Origin: Spongilla lacustris
Taxonomy: Eukaryota > Porifera > Demospongiae > Spongillida > Spongillidae
Length of the DNA: 64,000 bases
Assembly: GCA_949361645.1 (NCBI GenBank)
Contig: OX442416.1
Location: forward strand, 624,887-688,886
Reading direction: 5' to 3'
Below the pieces are notes generated by a model. It was not told the DNA's origin, ran no database searches, and was given only the letters and a program-made list of their open reading frames with translations. Below are positions 44,401 through 59,400 of the stretch, in pieces. A program made the position numbers and the translations under genes. The first letter of the stretch is position 1, and each line of letters begins with the position of its first letter.

Positions 44401-47400
44401 CTTCCTTCCATCATAGATGGTTTCACACATACAGTGCATCCCCATGTACAGTGCATTTGTATACATGTTGTGTGATCTTAACTTGTTTTGGGTATTGATC
44501 ATAGTCATGTACATAAATCATCACTCTGTTCTCACACTCCTTCCCTCCCTTCATCTTCACTGTATTATACACATGAGGGCCTTCTATCATAATGGGTGGA
44601 CTCACACTCATGGGGACTTTCCCTCATAGTATGTCAGACCTTTTCCACCTACACTGCCATTTCTTCTCCTTCCCTACACTCACCAACCTCCTCATGTCAG
44701 GAATCTGATTATAATGATATTTGCATTACAGGATGGTAAGAGTCCTTTAATGATAGCCCTTGAAAATGGACATCTTGATATAGTGAAGACACTCATTGAC
44801 GCAGGAGCTAATGTCAATCAGAGTATTAAGGTAAGTGTATGTGCGCTGTTGTTGCACTGTGTAAATGCACACCCTGTATTGCCACTCCTCCCTCCCTCCC
44901 TCCCTCCCTCCCTCCCTCCCTCCCTCCCTCCCTCCCTCCCTCCCTCCCTCCCTCCCTCCCTCCCTCCCTCCCTCCCTCCCTCCCTCCCTCCCTCCCTCCC
45001 TCCCTCCCTCCCTCCCTCCCTCCCTCCCTCCCTCCCTCCCTCCCTCCCTCCCTCCCTCCCTCCCTCCCTCCCTCCCTCCCTCCCTCCCTCCCTCCCTCCC
45101 TCCCTCCCTCCCTCCCTCCCTCCCTCCCTCCCTCCCTCCCTCCCTCCCTCCCTCCCTCCCTCCCTCCCTCCCTCCCTCCCTCCCAATGTCTGGTAAGTCT
45201 GTGGGTGTGACATCAGTAATGTTTCCTCCCCTTATTTCTATCAGCCAAGCAGTGTGTCTGCTTATTTATAAAAGCATTTATCCTACTGTACATATCTATA
45301 TACTGTTTATACACAATGATGGTTATTTGAAAAGGTTTGTTTCATTCCTTCACTCCTTACCAGTATAATATAACTCCACTGTATGTGGCAAGTCAGAACT
45401 GTCATCATGATGTAGTACAGACCTTGTTGGGAGCAGGTGCTGATGTGAATATAAGAAGTTCTTATGTAAGGGATGTTATATTTTATTTCTGCTGCATTTA
45501 ATATTCACACACTGGAGAATATCATTATATGGTTTTCCATGTCTGGTAACTTGAGAAAGCGACTTAGGACCTTCCGTCCTAATATTCAAGTTCTGTATTT
45601 CAAACACATACATGCATATTCATGTCTGGGAAGTACTTTCACGCATAAAATGTCAGTGCCTACCATGTGCCCCCCCCCTCCCCCCACGTTTATTTGCATT
45701 CGTTGTAGTGTTTAGATATGTATAGCATACCACACCCACTTTGAAGAATGCCCCACCGTCCTCCATTTCTATTATATATATATGGTATTTTGTCATAGTA
45801 GGTGGGGCATATAATACCTGTACGTCTGTATGGGGATCTTCCTTTCATCATAGATGGTTTCACACATGCAGTGCATCTTTATGTACAGTGCATGTGTATG
45901 CATGTTGTATTATCTTAACTTGTTTTGGGTATTGATCATAGTCATGTACGTAAATCATCATTCTGTTCACACACTCCTTCCCTCCCTTCATCTTCACTGT
46001 ATTATACACATGAGGGCCTTCTATCATAATGGGTGGACTCACACTCATCCCCACTTTCTCGCATAGAATGTCAGACCTTTTCCCCCTGCACTGCCATTTC
46101 TTCTCACTTTCTCCACTCACCAACCTCCTTATGTCAAGAATCATGATATTTATATTACATTACAGGATGGTAAGAGTCCATTCATGATAGCCTCTGAGAA
46201 AGGACATCTTGATATAGTGAAGGCACTAATTGAAGCAGGAGCTGATGTCAATCAGACTAATAAGGTTAGTGTATGTGTGCTGATGTTGCACTCGTAAATG
46301 CACACCCTGTATTGCCTTGGTCCCTCCTGTGCATAACTAAGGATTTGATATCTTTAATATTTTTCTAAAACACATGCATGATGAAACTGAATCAGATTCA
46401 TAAGGCCAGGTGCCTACCCTTAACAACCACATATTCTAAAATGCTTGTATTTGTAGTGTTTTAAATCAAAAGTTTTGTTCAACTTCTCGTTCAGCTTCAA
46501 TTTACTATGATCGTAATGTAATGCAATACGTAACAAGTTGCGCCAACTTCTTATTGACACATACTGTATGATGATATATATATTTCAGGATGGCGAGAGT
46601 CCACTGTGGACTGCAAGTTTCAATGGATATCTTGATATAGTGAAGACACTCATTAAAGCAGGAGCTAATATCAATCAAACTGATAAGGTTGGCAGTGTCT
46701 GGTGAGATTGCGTGACATCAGTATTGCTATATGATAATCAAAGTATGGTTGGGTTGATCGAATTTATACCATATATCAGACGCACAAAGACACATGAACA
46801 TTCAGTTCTACAATCGATTCATTCTAATTCATTCTACATGTAATTGTCAGGCTGGCTATACAGAATATATATTAGTCCAACAATACCAACAAACTCCCAC
46901 CAGTTGGCTACCATGGTAGTCAACTCTTCGGAGTCTAACTCAGAATACATAGCTTGGATCCTTTGCTCAGCTCTCTCTCCTTGGACATGGTTCCGTTGGT
47001 GGCAATGTACTTCCCGCTCCACAGTGACTGCATTGTTTGGCTGAAGAACATCTTGAGCTTGGTTTAATTCCAAAGGGTATAAATGTTGAACAGAACGTCG
47101 GATTAGTTGTTTTCCGGACTTCATCCTGATTTCTCAAATTTCTCATCAGTACCTTCAATCAAACGCCGCTCGACAACAACTAGCCTCCAAAGGGTTCGAG
47201 GTAATTCTTGATCATGCACTAATACCACATCTCTCACAGCTATTTTGATCTTGTTACCGCCATTCTTCCTTGAATAGCAATGCCCTTCCCTGAGTTTACT
47301 TAGGTATTCTTTCCTCCATCTATTCCAGAAATGAGTGAGTACTGTATTCAAATATTTCAATCTCTGTGTGAGACCTGTAGCTGGTACATCATTCTCATAG

Positions 47401-50400
47401 TCCTCATCACCACTGCTGAATATTGAATATTCGATGTCCCATAAAATGGGATGGCATCAACAGCTCCTCTAGTTCTTCAGTAGGCACATATGTGAGGGGT
47501 CGTGAATTCAAAATTCCTTCCACTTCAACAACTGCAATTGAAAGTTCATCAAGGGACAGCCTCGCTTGGCCAATGACTCTCCTTAAGCATTGCTTCATAG
47601 ATGTAATTAATCATTCAAACAATCATCTCTCAATCTAATCCAATGCTCTCTCGACATTGAACTGCCACTTGATGTTTTGATCAGAGTCATTTTCTAACCA
47701 TTGTGTGTCTTAACATCACTTGAATGGCCTTATCTGCTCCTTGAAATGTCTTCCCATTGTCTGAAATGACTCGGTTCAGAAAACCTCTTCGTGCAACAAA
47801 CCTTCTGAAGGTACGAATGAATTAATCTACGCTCAGGTCGGTAATTACGTCAAGGTAGTACTCTTGTGTGGCACAACAAGGGTACAAACAAATCCACGCC
47901 TTTTCAGGGTTCTTTACATACAGGGGTCCGGCAAATGCTACTAAATGCAAATGCTTCCTTCACTCGACATTCAGGCAAAGGAGGTGGTGCTGAACAACAG
48001 TATAGGACTTTTCAGTGAATCGTCTGCAGATCATACACTTTTGTAATGTTTTTCGGACAAACTGTCTACCCCTTATAATCCAGAAATGTAACCTCAACTG
48101 CATTAAGGTATCCTTTACTCCACTATGCATCAGACTCTCACGGTCATGAGTGACAATAAGCCTGGGGATGAAGTGCACTACATGTACTTTAAGCAGGATT
48201 GGTGACTCCACAGACCATCAGGATCAGAAAACAAACCAAATTGTTGCTTCCATTGGACAAACATCTTGTGTTGTAGCAATGAGACTTGGGATACCCTTAA
48301 CCAGTATAACTCAGCTTGAACAAGGAGGTGCTCTGGCTGGAGAGATACTTCATCATTCCGTTCACCCTTCACCTTACGCTTTAGATGTTTAATGAAATAA
48401 AGGACATTGGCAACAGCCTCATGAAAGAACTGTACTCTTCACACTCAAAGATTTCACCAAAGTTACTTGCTTCAACTACCAGGAGATTCTAAGTGATCTT
48501 AGTCACCTTTAAGCCAATCTGGTCCTGTAGCCACAAAGATGGAGTTTGTAGATCACACAGACTGGAACCTCTTGACGGTGTGTCAGCAGGGCTGCTATGA
48601 CCAGAGCCATGTCTCCAACATTCAACTGGCGCAAGTTTTCTGATAGCATCCACATGATTTGGAACATATTGCTTCCATTCCCTCTGTTTACCCTGTATCC
48701 AATAGAGTGCTACCCTTGACAAACAGGTACATCTAACTTCAACTCTGCTGCAAGAGCTTCCATAACATTGGACAACAGTTTGGCAAGAAGTAGTGCAGAC
48801 AGGAGTTCCAGACGTGGAATTTTCTGAGTACATACAGGTGCAACTCGGGATTTGGAAGCAACAAGACGAACAGCACAACCTGCAACCATCTGAATCCTAT
48901 AAGATACACTACCACTGCATAGGCCTTGAGTGAAGCATCACAGAAGCCTTGAAGTGTACAGGTGCCAGATAAGTTGTCTAAACCAGCCAGGTAAAACATG
49001 ATGTTTGGACTCATTTGTGCTATGTGGTCATCAGTGCCCTCCACTTGGTCAACATTTCCTCAGATAATATCTCATTCCAATCGACCTTGGCTTCACAACG
49101 TTCCTGACACATCATCTTCAGTGGCACAGTGACAGGAGAAACAATCCTGAGAGGGTCATATATCCTTGACATCAAGCTGACGACAACAGCCTTAGTGGGT
49201 TCCAATTCAGCAGCCATAGTTGAAATGAAATGAAGGTCAAACACAAATTCATCATTTTTGAAACTCCAATTCACACCAAGAACTTTGTGCTCGTGTGAAG
49301 AAATGGCCTGTTTATCTTCCAAGGTGTTCTTTGCATAAGACTGGTCTTCTTCCTCTACGCCTTCCACCTTGACAGCTTGAACAGCTTGGTTAACTTCCAA
49401 TTCTTTATGGCTGGCTCTGTGCTGGACCTTGGCTGAATTTGAGATGATCTTGCATGCGAAGGTTAAACCCTCCTGCCAGCAGCCGATTCTTGCACTTGTG
49501 GTAGAATGTCCATGCCTCTTCAAGATCCTTGGCTCCCCTCACAACATCATCTACATATATAGACCACAGAAATTTTCTCACAAAGGCTGCATCTTCCGCT
49601 TCATAACTCTTCATATGATGTTGTATGGTGGCATTCAGCAGGAACGGACTTGCCGATACTCCAAACACAACTCCCTTGAATCTGAATGTGATTATTCTTG
49701 GTAGATCCCTTTCAATACTCAATCCACAAAAAACACAGAACATCACAATCCTTTAGTGCTAGAATATCGTCAAGAAGGCCTTTTCAATATCACCAACAAT
49801 TCCAATCTTGTGGGTGCGAAATCTAAGCAAGATCTCCATGATGTTTTTGTCCAAAGTTGGGTCCACTGTATAAGCAGTCATTCAGGGATGCACCAGTTCC
49901 TCTAGCTGAGTCATTATAGACGATACTAAGATTGATTGTTAACTTGTCTTTCCGGATAACAGCATGGTGTGGCAATTAGTGAGTCCTACCGATCACTTCG
50001 TCCAATGGCTTCTCTACAACCTCAATAATTCCACTGCTTAACTGATTCGTGATGACACTATCACACTCTCAAAGGATGCATTGATCCTTTCTTAGACACA
50101 GCAACAGATTTCGTAGTCTTGCTTGACTCAACTCCAGATTAACTGGCAATATGGGGTGAGTCTCCTTCCAGGGTAGTTCCACTTCATACCTCCCTTCTCG
50201 ATACTTGTGGTGAATCACTCATAAATTGATGATTCATCCTCCTTAATTCGCAGTATCTCCAAGTCCCAAAGCATTTTTAAGCTCGCATCCAAGTTGCTAT
50301 CACTAGGCTGTTCTAATGCAGCATCTGTTCTCAAGGTATGGGTGATAAGCAGATTAGCTCCATGATTCCCATTAGATAGCCCTACCCCACCTAACTTTGT

Positions 50401-53400
50401 CTTCAGTGCAGTAGGTTCATGAGCATCTTGTATAACTAATGGTCAGATCCAATAAGGATATCAATGTCCACCTTCAACTGCATCAGCTAACTCCAGCTTA
50501 CCCAGATGAGGGTATCTTTCAGCAGCACAGACTACTGGTTGTCCAGGCAAGGGGTCACAGATATGAGGGACAGTGAGGAACTGCAATTCTAGCTGACGGC
50601 CATCATTTGTGTCCATAGAGCGTGTCACCACTGGGCAGGAGTAGTTCTTGCGTTTCTCTGTACCAAAAGTCTTTATAAGCATCTCCTCTACTTGCTCAGA
50701 TTCCAATGATAGAGACTCCTTCAAACGGTTCGTTAAAAAGGATCTCTGGCTACCAGTATCAAGAATGATTATTGCGCAACATGAAGGGTGTTAACAATGA
50801 GGTTCTCTGACATTAATTGCTCTTGCAGTCTGAAGCAGTACTGGTGTTTTCGGGTCTAGGTGCATCAATAACGCTCAGGAACTAGGGCGCGGTGTCGGGG
50901 TTCTAGTAGAATCAGTAAGAGTAGATGCAGGCGCATCTGAACTCATAGGTGGGCCAAGTGCAGTAGTAAAACTGCTGCATTCCCTTGAGGTACCAGGAGT
51001 TTTAAAGCATATATACTAGTATGATGCCTACCTTGGCAGTTCTAATAGTTTGCCTTTGATCTACAGTCCTTGCTTAGGTGACCCTTTTTTAGGCACTGAA
51101 AACATCATCCTGATTTTACTAGGAATTCCTTTCAGTCAGTCACACTGCTTACTGTCCCACAGCGACTTGAAGGATGAGCCCTTCCACAATAGGATTCACT
51201 AGAGAGAAGTGATGTAGCGTGGGCCTGTCGTGGTGCAGCCACTGTTGTACTACATGTAGCAACAATAGATGCCATTTCCCCCCGCATCAACCTCTTCCTC
51301 CACAATCTTGATAAATTCGTCAAAGTTCCATTCATAATCAACGAGCTTTCTGCTAACAACAAGTCTGATCTCCTGAGGCATCTTGTTCATAACAATAGAT
51401 GACAAAAGGCTGCCATATGGCAATGATGGGACACCTAAAGAGTTCAGGCTCCTTACATGGGATTCAATCTTGTCACACAGGGTTCGAAGTAGTTGGACGT
51501 TGTGAATAGACTTGACAGCATCCAGCTCCAAGAGAGCTTCCATATGTCGATTGACTATCTGTTGCTTGTTTCCAAATCTTCGCTTAAGCACTGTGATTGC
51601 TTCTTCATGATTTGCAGATGTCAATGTCAGTCCAGAAATGCACTCCACAGCTGAACCCTCCATAAATGAAAACAGGTAGTTGAATTTGTCCACATTGGAC
51701 ATATCGTCGCTTGAGTGAACAGTGGAATGAAACGAATCCCAAAACGTAGACCAAGATGTAATGTCTCCACCAAATGTCTTGAAACTAAGTTTGGGCAGCT
51801 TCACTCTCGAGACTCGAGTATTTCTAGATTCGATTGACCAATTCACATCTTCCAGAGATAAACTAGGATGTTGTAAGCCAGTCTCACCATCCACAACTGT
51901 TGTTCTTGCTGCCTTTGATGTGGGTTATGTGAGTCTGATCACGCGTACTTGTTCTTTGCAGTCCCCAGTACATGTAGAGTCTTCTTGCAGGTTTACTTAT
52001 CCTGCTCGATTCGCGCCAATGATTTTGGCAAATCGCATCGCGCTCAATGTATGGGGAGGCGGTTGTTACATCATTGGCGCGAATCGAGCGGGAAAAAGTG
52101 CACGTAGTTTGTTCAACTGTATCTTCGTAATGGATGGCATAAAAATTAACGAACAGAACAAATCAATAGGTATACGACCTCTATACCTACAAGCCGAATT
52201 TGAAGCGATTTGATTACTCCTACCTAAAGTTATGGCGGGTTTGAACCCGATCGGGTATCGAACGTTGCAATACTGGCGTGGAGCAAGTGCAAGACTTCAA
52301 AATGCAATTTGTCATACAGAAATGGTGTAGTATGAACTGTTGAAAATAGAAAGTCGATAACGTTTAGCGTTCGGAAGATATAGCGTTTCAAACAAGAAGC
52401 ATTTTTATAACATTATAATGTTATAAAAGGGTGACATTTTCGCGGAAACTGTCCCATATATATATATATTACACCAACAATACCGAACAATTGCCTCCTC
52501 CCCTTGTTCCCATCAGCTAAGACACAGCTACATGTAATCTCTTGTTGCTTACTTATAAATACTACCTTGTAAATTACATTGTACATGTATACAAAGATAA
52601 GGGCATGTGTGATTTGTTATATTCCTTTACTTCCTACCAGAACAATGCAGCTGCATTGCTTGTGGCAGGTCAGCAGGGTCATCATGATGTAGTGCAGACT
52701 TTGTTGAAAGCAAGTGCTGATGTGAATATGACAACATCTTATGTAAGTGATGTGGCTGGCTACATGTACATGAATTAGAATTGTTGTAGTCCGGCACTAA
52801 TGTGTGATAGTTGATTTGTATTTTATCAATTATGATCTCCTAGCTGAAAATATGAGATGATCATTCACTGCTCTTCCCCTTGTCTGTTTGTCCCCAGTTG
52901 TAACCCAACCTTGCATGGATGTGTACCATAGTTATGATAGTGAAATTTGTTGATGAATGGCCATCCAGGATCAAACTGTGTTTCTGCTTGTTGTACTGTT
53001 GTGCAGGTGTACCTACCAAACACGAGTTCTGTGGTGTTGCCCTATATTTTAGTAATGCTAAAACTGGTCCTTTGCTTGTTCATCTTATCAGTTTCCCTAT
53101 ACTCCATCTCTCTCCCCTCCCATCCATCTCTAACTCAATTTCTCATACGCCTACCACCCTCCTTATTTATGACCCTTGTTTTGTTACAGGACTGCAGTCC
53201 ATTGATGGTAGCATCTGACAATGGATGTCTTGATGTAGTGAGAACACTCATTGAAGCAGGAGCTGATGTCAATCAGACTGATAAGGTTGGTACATGTACA
53301 TGAAAAATCAGTATGAGTATCTATTTATTACATGGCTATCATCCATTTTGGTGGACAAGTTTTCGTTGTTATGTACAAGAACCCATTGTCTTAACAAAGT

Positions 53401-56400
53401 GTTGTTTCATAAGGTGTACTAACAGAAGTTATACATGCAAGATTCTGTAAAGGGCTCTTTTCAGTTCTAGTAGATCAAGTTCTGAACCAGCAACAGAAAT
53501 GGCCCACAGCAAATAAAGTGTCGAATAAAGAATTACGGATGATTTATCCCCTACATTCTGATAGAGGATGTTTTTTTAAAAATTTATAATATATAATTGT
53601 TTACACACATATACAGACGACCATGCACAACCAAACCACCCTAACCCTCAAGCATGTCCATTGTTGTGGCTCCTGAAATTGACCTTGTAAAGTACTTTGT
53701 TCCAGGCATGTAAATACCCTGTACCAGAATGTAAGTGATAAATTTACAAGAAGTGATTCGACCCTGTGTGGGTTAATTCTTATCATTAATAATAAACAAC
53801 TATATTTATCAGAGTCTGCAGGGATCATTTTAATGCAGGTGAGTTGCCCTTTTGTTCAGTTCTTTCGAATGGATTTTATTTCTCATTCATCATATACGTT
53901 ATGTTTTGTCATCATACTAAATGTATCTAAGCACATACCTTCTATGTTGTCCTAATTTTGCTATAAAAAGATGCAGTGTCATCAACTAAGCAGTCACCAG
54001 TTTAGAGCTCAGACCCATGCCCACCTTAAGATGAATGTTGCAACATAAGTACCATATACTGAGGATACAGAAATGTACAAGACACTGCCTCACATTGCAC
54101 TAAAGGCCGGTTACATGTATATAAAGCAATGTGCAGATGCAGAGTTAAAAATCAGGCTTTAATTCCACAAATATCATTTCACACGAATTATTGGTGATGT
54201 AGGATTTGTAGACAGCAATTGAAAAGTAAGTAAGCAAGGAGTTACGGAAAGTATACATTCATTAATATAGCACAGAATTTCAGCCAGGTACATTGTAGGT
54301 CTATATAATATTTATAAATTAATGAATGTATAATTTCCGTAATTCCTTGTTTCCTTACTTTTTACTCAATTGCTGTCTACAAATCATACATCGCCAATTT
54401 TATTTTAATCTTTATATTTTGTTTCACTCCATTTTTTTCCCCTTGGTGAGTTCCTACTTATACATGTACGTTTGCAGCATGAGAGCAAACGAAGAAGGTA
54501 GGGCAACCTTGAAATACTACCCATTTATATAGTGTATCACATCACAGCAGTATAAGACAGTTTGATCTGCTCACTTGCTATCATCATTAAATCACATCAC
54601 AGCAGTATAAGACAGTTTGATCTGCTCATTTGCTATTGTCATTAAATCACATCACAATCTGATTTCTTTCTGTAAATAGCTAACATTTCCTAACTGGCAT
54701 GTGAGCAACACCCAGCCTCTCAGCCAGGTTATTCTGGACTGAAGGCAAGGGGATCCCTAAAGAAATATGTAGTAGTGGAGAGGAGGTATTAGTATAGTAA
54801 TGAAGGAACAACATATTATGCTCAGACTAAAAAATGTACTACTATGGCTTCAACCAGAGCATCATGATATTTAACGTCATTTTCCTGCCTGACACGCTTT
54901 TCATTAAACCCCTTTGGATCACCAGCTACCAAAACCGATTTATTAGGATCAATCTAAACATAGCACACACACATGTCATCACAACTATCCTCACGGGATT
55001 CAAAGCCCTCATGTTGACTTGATGTGGAAGCTTGTGGTGTAGCAACTACTATGGGGTTCTAATTAGTTCCAAGGATGCTCTTATGGGATTATGGGATTAC
55101 CAGTGCAGAGCAGCACCTGATTTGCTCTTGTGCGGACCACCAGAGGACATGCGGACATTCCCATTGATAGAGGAGCATTTATTACCATTGAACAGAACTC
55201 ACTTATAAATGGTCCTACAAGCAGGCCATCTTTGAGAGCTTGCATAGCGTGCTGAGCTTACATGGGGGGGATGCAAATAGTAAGATTCTCTCGTTAGGTA
55301 TCTCACCTGTACACGTCACCCATGGCCAACCAATCATGACTGCCAACTTTTTTGGCCTTAATAGTGACAGCCAGTTGCGTACAATGGTTTCCCAGCTTCA
55401 CGCTATCCTTCTTACTGCCTTCGTGCTAGCCTATGGATCCTTCTTACTTTTGGGTCACAATTGTTCTTTTTTCAAGTGCTTCCACAAAAGTTAAAATGGT
55501 CTTTCAGAGCCTCATCGCATGACTCCTCAGACTTTCATTATTTAATTGGCTATTATCTTTGCACAATTCTTTTCTCTTCGCGATTAACATGACTGCAGTT
55601 TGAAGAGACACACCAGAGAAACGTGACTACATTATCATATACTAAAGCATTATGTATGCCCTCCTCCCTATTTTATGTGATACTTTGGTTATATCAACTT
55701 ATAATTATCTTTCATAGCTGTTGGATGGATGTGGTTTATCACTTGACTTCAGTGTTGGATTCACCTTTGCTTTTGAAATGCAATGTGTACCATCAATACT
55801 ATTTTTGTCATGGTTTTGAACCCAACCACTGTATATAAATGTATGTACCATTTATTGCTACAGACATCTTAATAGTTGTAAGCTTCAATACTGTTGTATG
55901 CCATGAGCTTCTCAAATGTGTATCCATGTGGTGCATCAATAAAAACTTTGAAAGTCCACAGGGGTCACAAGAGTACATGTACATGTGTATGTAATCAATC
56001 CACTCAGTATTGGGGAGAAAGTTGACATGTTTGAATTGATTCACTCATCCAGGCATTGTACCTCTTAACATAATGATCTAAATCTTGCAACGTATACCAG
56101 TGCATTGAGTGGAAGGATGTGAGGGATGTTGTTATGTTTGAGGGCTAATCCAACTAGAGTTCAGTGGTAAAAGTAAGCAATACCTAGATTCAACTTCATT
56201 GGCCCCAGGCCAACATGGGTTATCTGGCTGCTGTAACATTAATGATGATAGTACATGTATTAGGTACCTTTTTTTACATTTACATACATGTTTGACATTT
56301 GCATGTATACTGTACTTACCACTTACATGGTAGCATGTTATAAGCACTATGTTGACTGAACTACCATATCTACTCCAGGATGGTAATACTTCATTGCATC

Positions 56401-59400
56401 ATGCTGCAGGAGAAGGTCATACTGCATGTGTGAAGTATTTACTTTCCACTCCTGGCATTTCTGTGAATACAAAAAATAAAAGACAACAAACTCCACTGAT
56501 GGTGGCTACAAAGTATGATGTAATCACATCACTCCAGAAGTACTCCACTTGTTATGAAGACTATCCTGTTCACACCTTCAATAAAGTTATTCTATGTGGG
56601 GATACAGGGGCTGGCAAGAGCTCCTTGGCTAAGGTACTTAGGCTTACTGGGTATGCATGTAGTGCACCTTTGTTAAATTGAGCAACATAGCATGTGGATA
56701 ATAGTGATAGTGATAGTGACCTGACCTTTTCTTGTCTCCATTTAGGCCATTATTGAAAGTTCAAAGTCTGCAGGACGAATTGGATACATTAAGGTGACAG
56801 TGGTTTAGCTATTCTACATAGAACATACTCTAATACATACAAGCATGTACACAAATTTACACCTTACACTTAGTTTAGCCCACTGAAGTATTGATATCAT
56901 AATTCCTTTGGATGCAGAATGTGGATCAACATACACATGTACATTGTAAATGAGTATGACCAAAATTCTTTTTGTGCTTTTGAAATGAGATATAAATGTC
57001 GAAGATCATTATCGGAGTTCATTGTACCAGAATAAATGCTTAATTATGACAGTGTTATTTTATGCATGATAGTGGTAATGTAACTTATTGTGTGCAATTT
57101 CTTGTTAACCAAATATTATGAATAGCTAGTACATGTAGGTGGGTATTTGGACAGCATTCCATTCAAGTTGTTGCAACAGTGAATGTTTTGATTTGTCCAC
57201 ATTTTTCATGTGAGAATACCTGGTAAGCACTATAAGTGGGTTGCAATGTCATAAAAAGAGCATTCAGGTTATGGACAACATGGTGTGATTTTTTTAATTT
57301 AGCATTCTTAGAGAAGGAGAAAAGCAGGAGTTTAAAGAAGGCTTTAAAAATAACAATGTACATGTACATGTACACTGGCAAGAGTGAGTATGATATGTGC
57401 ACACTTCTTAACAAGTTGCATGTGCTAAATTTGACTGTGCAGTTTTATCCTGTGCTTTCAAATCATATATACACATCATAAACAAATTTACTTATGGCAA
57501 TGTAATAAACCACTTTTGCTATATAGTCACTGGTACGGTCTCTCCAGTCAATTTAGACATACATGTATAAGAAAAAGGTCACAAAATGCATTTAGATGGG
57601 ACTTACATACAAACATACACTGGTACCAAGGTTGTATTTATTTATTTTAAATCCCACTTACAAGTATTACCCCAAGTCATCTATACAAACATATACAAGT
57701 GTTCATCATTTCCATTCAAATTGAAAGCTGATTAAAGTATACCCTAGGTCCCCAGAAATTATACTGGGGTGGGGGGGGTGGGGGGGGGGGGGGTGGGGTG
57801 GGGCTCCAGTAATTCTTAAAATTATGATGTGTATGCTTGATGGAAGTGCCAGGCAGGTAAACTTGCTGTGTATACTGTCATGCTATGCTTTGTGGACTTC
57901 AAAAGTGCAAAAGCTGGGGGGGGGGGGGGGGGGGAGAGATCCTTAAGGGACACTGAAAACCTTCATGTGGCACTGCCTGGCCATTTTATACGGCATAGTG
58001 ATATAAGGGCACATACACTTTGGAGTAGATCCTCTGTACTGCTATTACACTAACCGTGTTGGTAATGTTCTAAATGGTTAGACCTGATTGTGGGAACATA
58101 AAAGAACAGAAAATTTGAAGGTGCCCATGTACATGGCGTATTGCAAACAAGTATAGCTACTTACTCTGTTCATACTTTACATTTGAATTTTAAATGCAAA
58201 TGTCTCCTTTGTGTGTATTGGTATTGGGTCACTGCTTGGATATTCAAAATAAAATCGTCTGGGCTCAAGGGGGACAGAGGGGTAAAGGTGGATGGGAGCT
58301 CAAGGGAACAGAGGGGTGGGGCTACATGTGGAGTTAATACATTGCCTGTTGTGGGTATACATTTGGCAGTATATGTGCTGTACTGTACATTATTGTAACG
58401 AGTTATTTGTCTGTGCTTGCGCAGTACTATACAAAAATTTGTCACATGCACACCTATGATCTATCACACATATACATATTATTTTTAATGTATTGTCAGT
58501 CTGTACCCATATATATAAATCTTGGTCACTTACATTTTTATAAATACAGACGAAGCTAAATCTTGATGAGGTAGCCAAACCACTTACAGCTGGTATTGTT
58601 GCATACCAAGTTCAGAACTCCAAGTCCAACATGATGCTTTATGACTTTGCTGGTCACCATAGCTACTATACAAGCCACAGTTCTTTACTGGAGGCCATTT
58701 CCCTCACCAGTCCCTCCACCTTCCTCATGCTGGTGGATGTCACTGTGGGCTTTAAGGGGATCACTGCACAAATGTATTATTGGTCTGCCATGATATGCAA
58801 TGTATGTCATGAGTGTCCTCAGCCATCATCTGTCATAGTGGTGGGCACACATGCTGACAAAGTTAAGAAGGGTTACCTAACAGATCTTGGAGCACAAGTA
58901 GAAAAATTAGCAAAAGGTATGTTTGAAAAACACGTCTTTGTACAGTTCATTGCTCTCAATATCAAAAAGCATGGCAATGATGTAAAGAATTTTCTTGGTT
59001 TGCTTGATGAGGTCAATGAGAATGTACTAAAGAGGTCTCCAGCTATCTCCCTCAGTAGTCATTTAATGTATGCCTTTCTGAATGACAAGGTTCCTTCTGA
59101 CAAAGAGGCCATATCTCTGCAAGGTTTGCTGTCCCTTCTAGAAAAGGATGAACCACGAGTTCTTCCAACAGAGACCTCTGAAATCATCGCACTTCTGACC
59201 ACCTTGGCTCATAAGGGATTCATCATCTTCCTCCACACTGATGGGGAAGATAGCTGGATAGTTCGTGACCTGAAGACATTGCTAGAGAAGGTCAATGGAG
59301 CCTTATTTGCTCCTTCATCCTTCAAGGAGTACCTCCCCATAGCCAGCAACACTGGGATCATTCCATTAAATGTGCTTAAGAGCCATTTTCCAAACCACAA

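Larger units (their letters stand above)
46728..52488 (-). mobile_element. BEL/Pao retrotransposon, degraded
   Basis: Inserted in a locus B intron: the shared intron sequence GACATCAGTATTG stops at 46727 and resumes as CTCCTCCCCTTGTTCCCATC near 52492. Between them, on the minus strand, lie gag, protease, reverse transcriptase, RNase H and integrase in BEL/Pao order. LTRs could not be matched to each other by eye, so the ends are approximate. Many stops and frameshifts. Confidence 0.85.
53380..56225. other. Intron insertion specific to B containing a second copy of the unknown gene fragment
   Basis: Locus A passes from the ankyrin scar to the Roc exon in 239 bases; B needs 3.1 kb. The extra sequence contains MITE copy c (54190-54412) and then a segment (about 54413-55230) homologous to 36079-36600 plus 38120-38340. 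The middle exons and the minisatellite of copy b are absent here. The rest has no recognisable gene. Confidence 0.7.

Noticed and set aside
52215..52275. GGTTTGAACCC-like tRNA T-arm
   Set aside because: No acceptor stem or anticodon arm could be folded around it.
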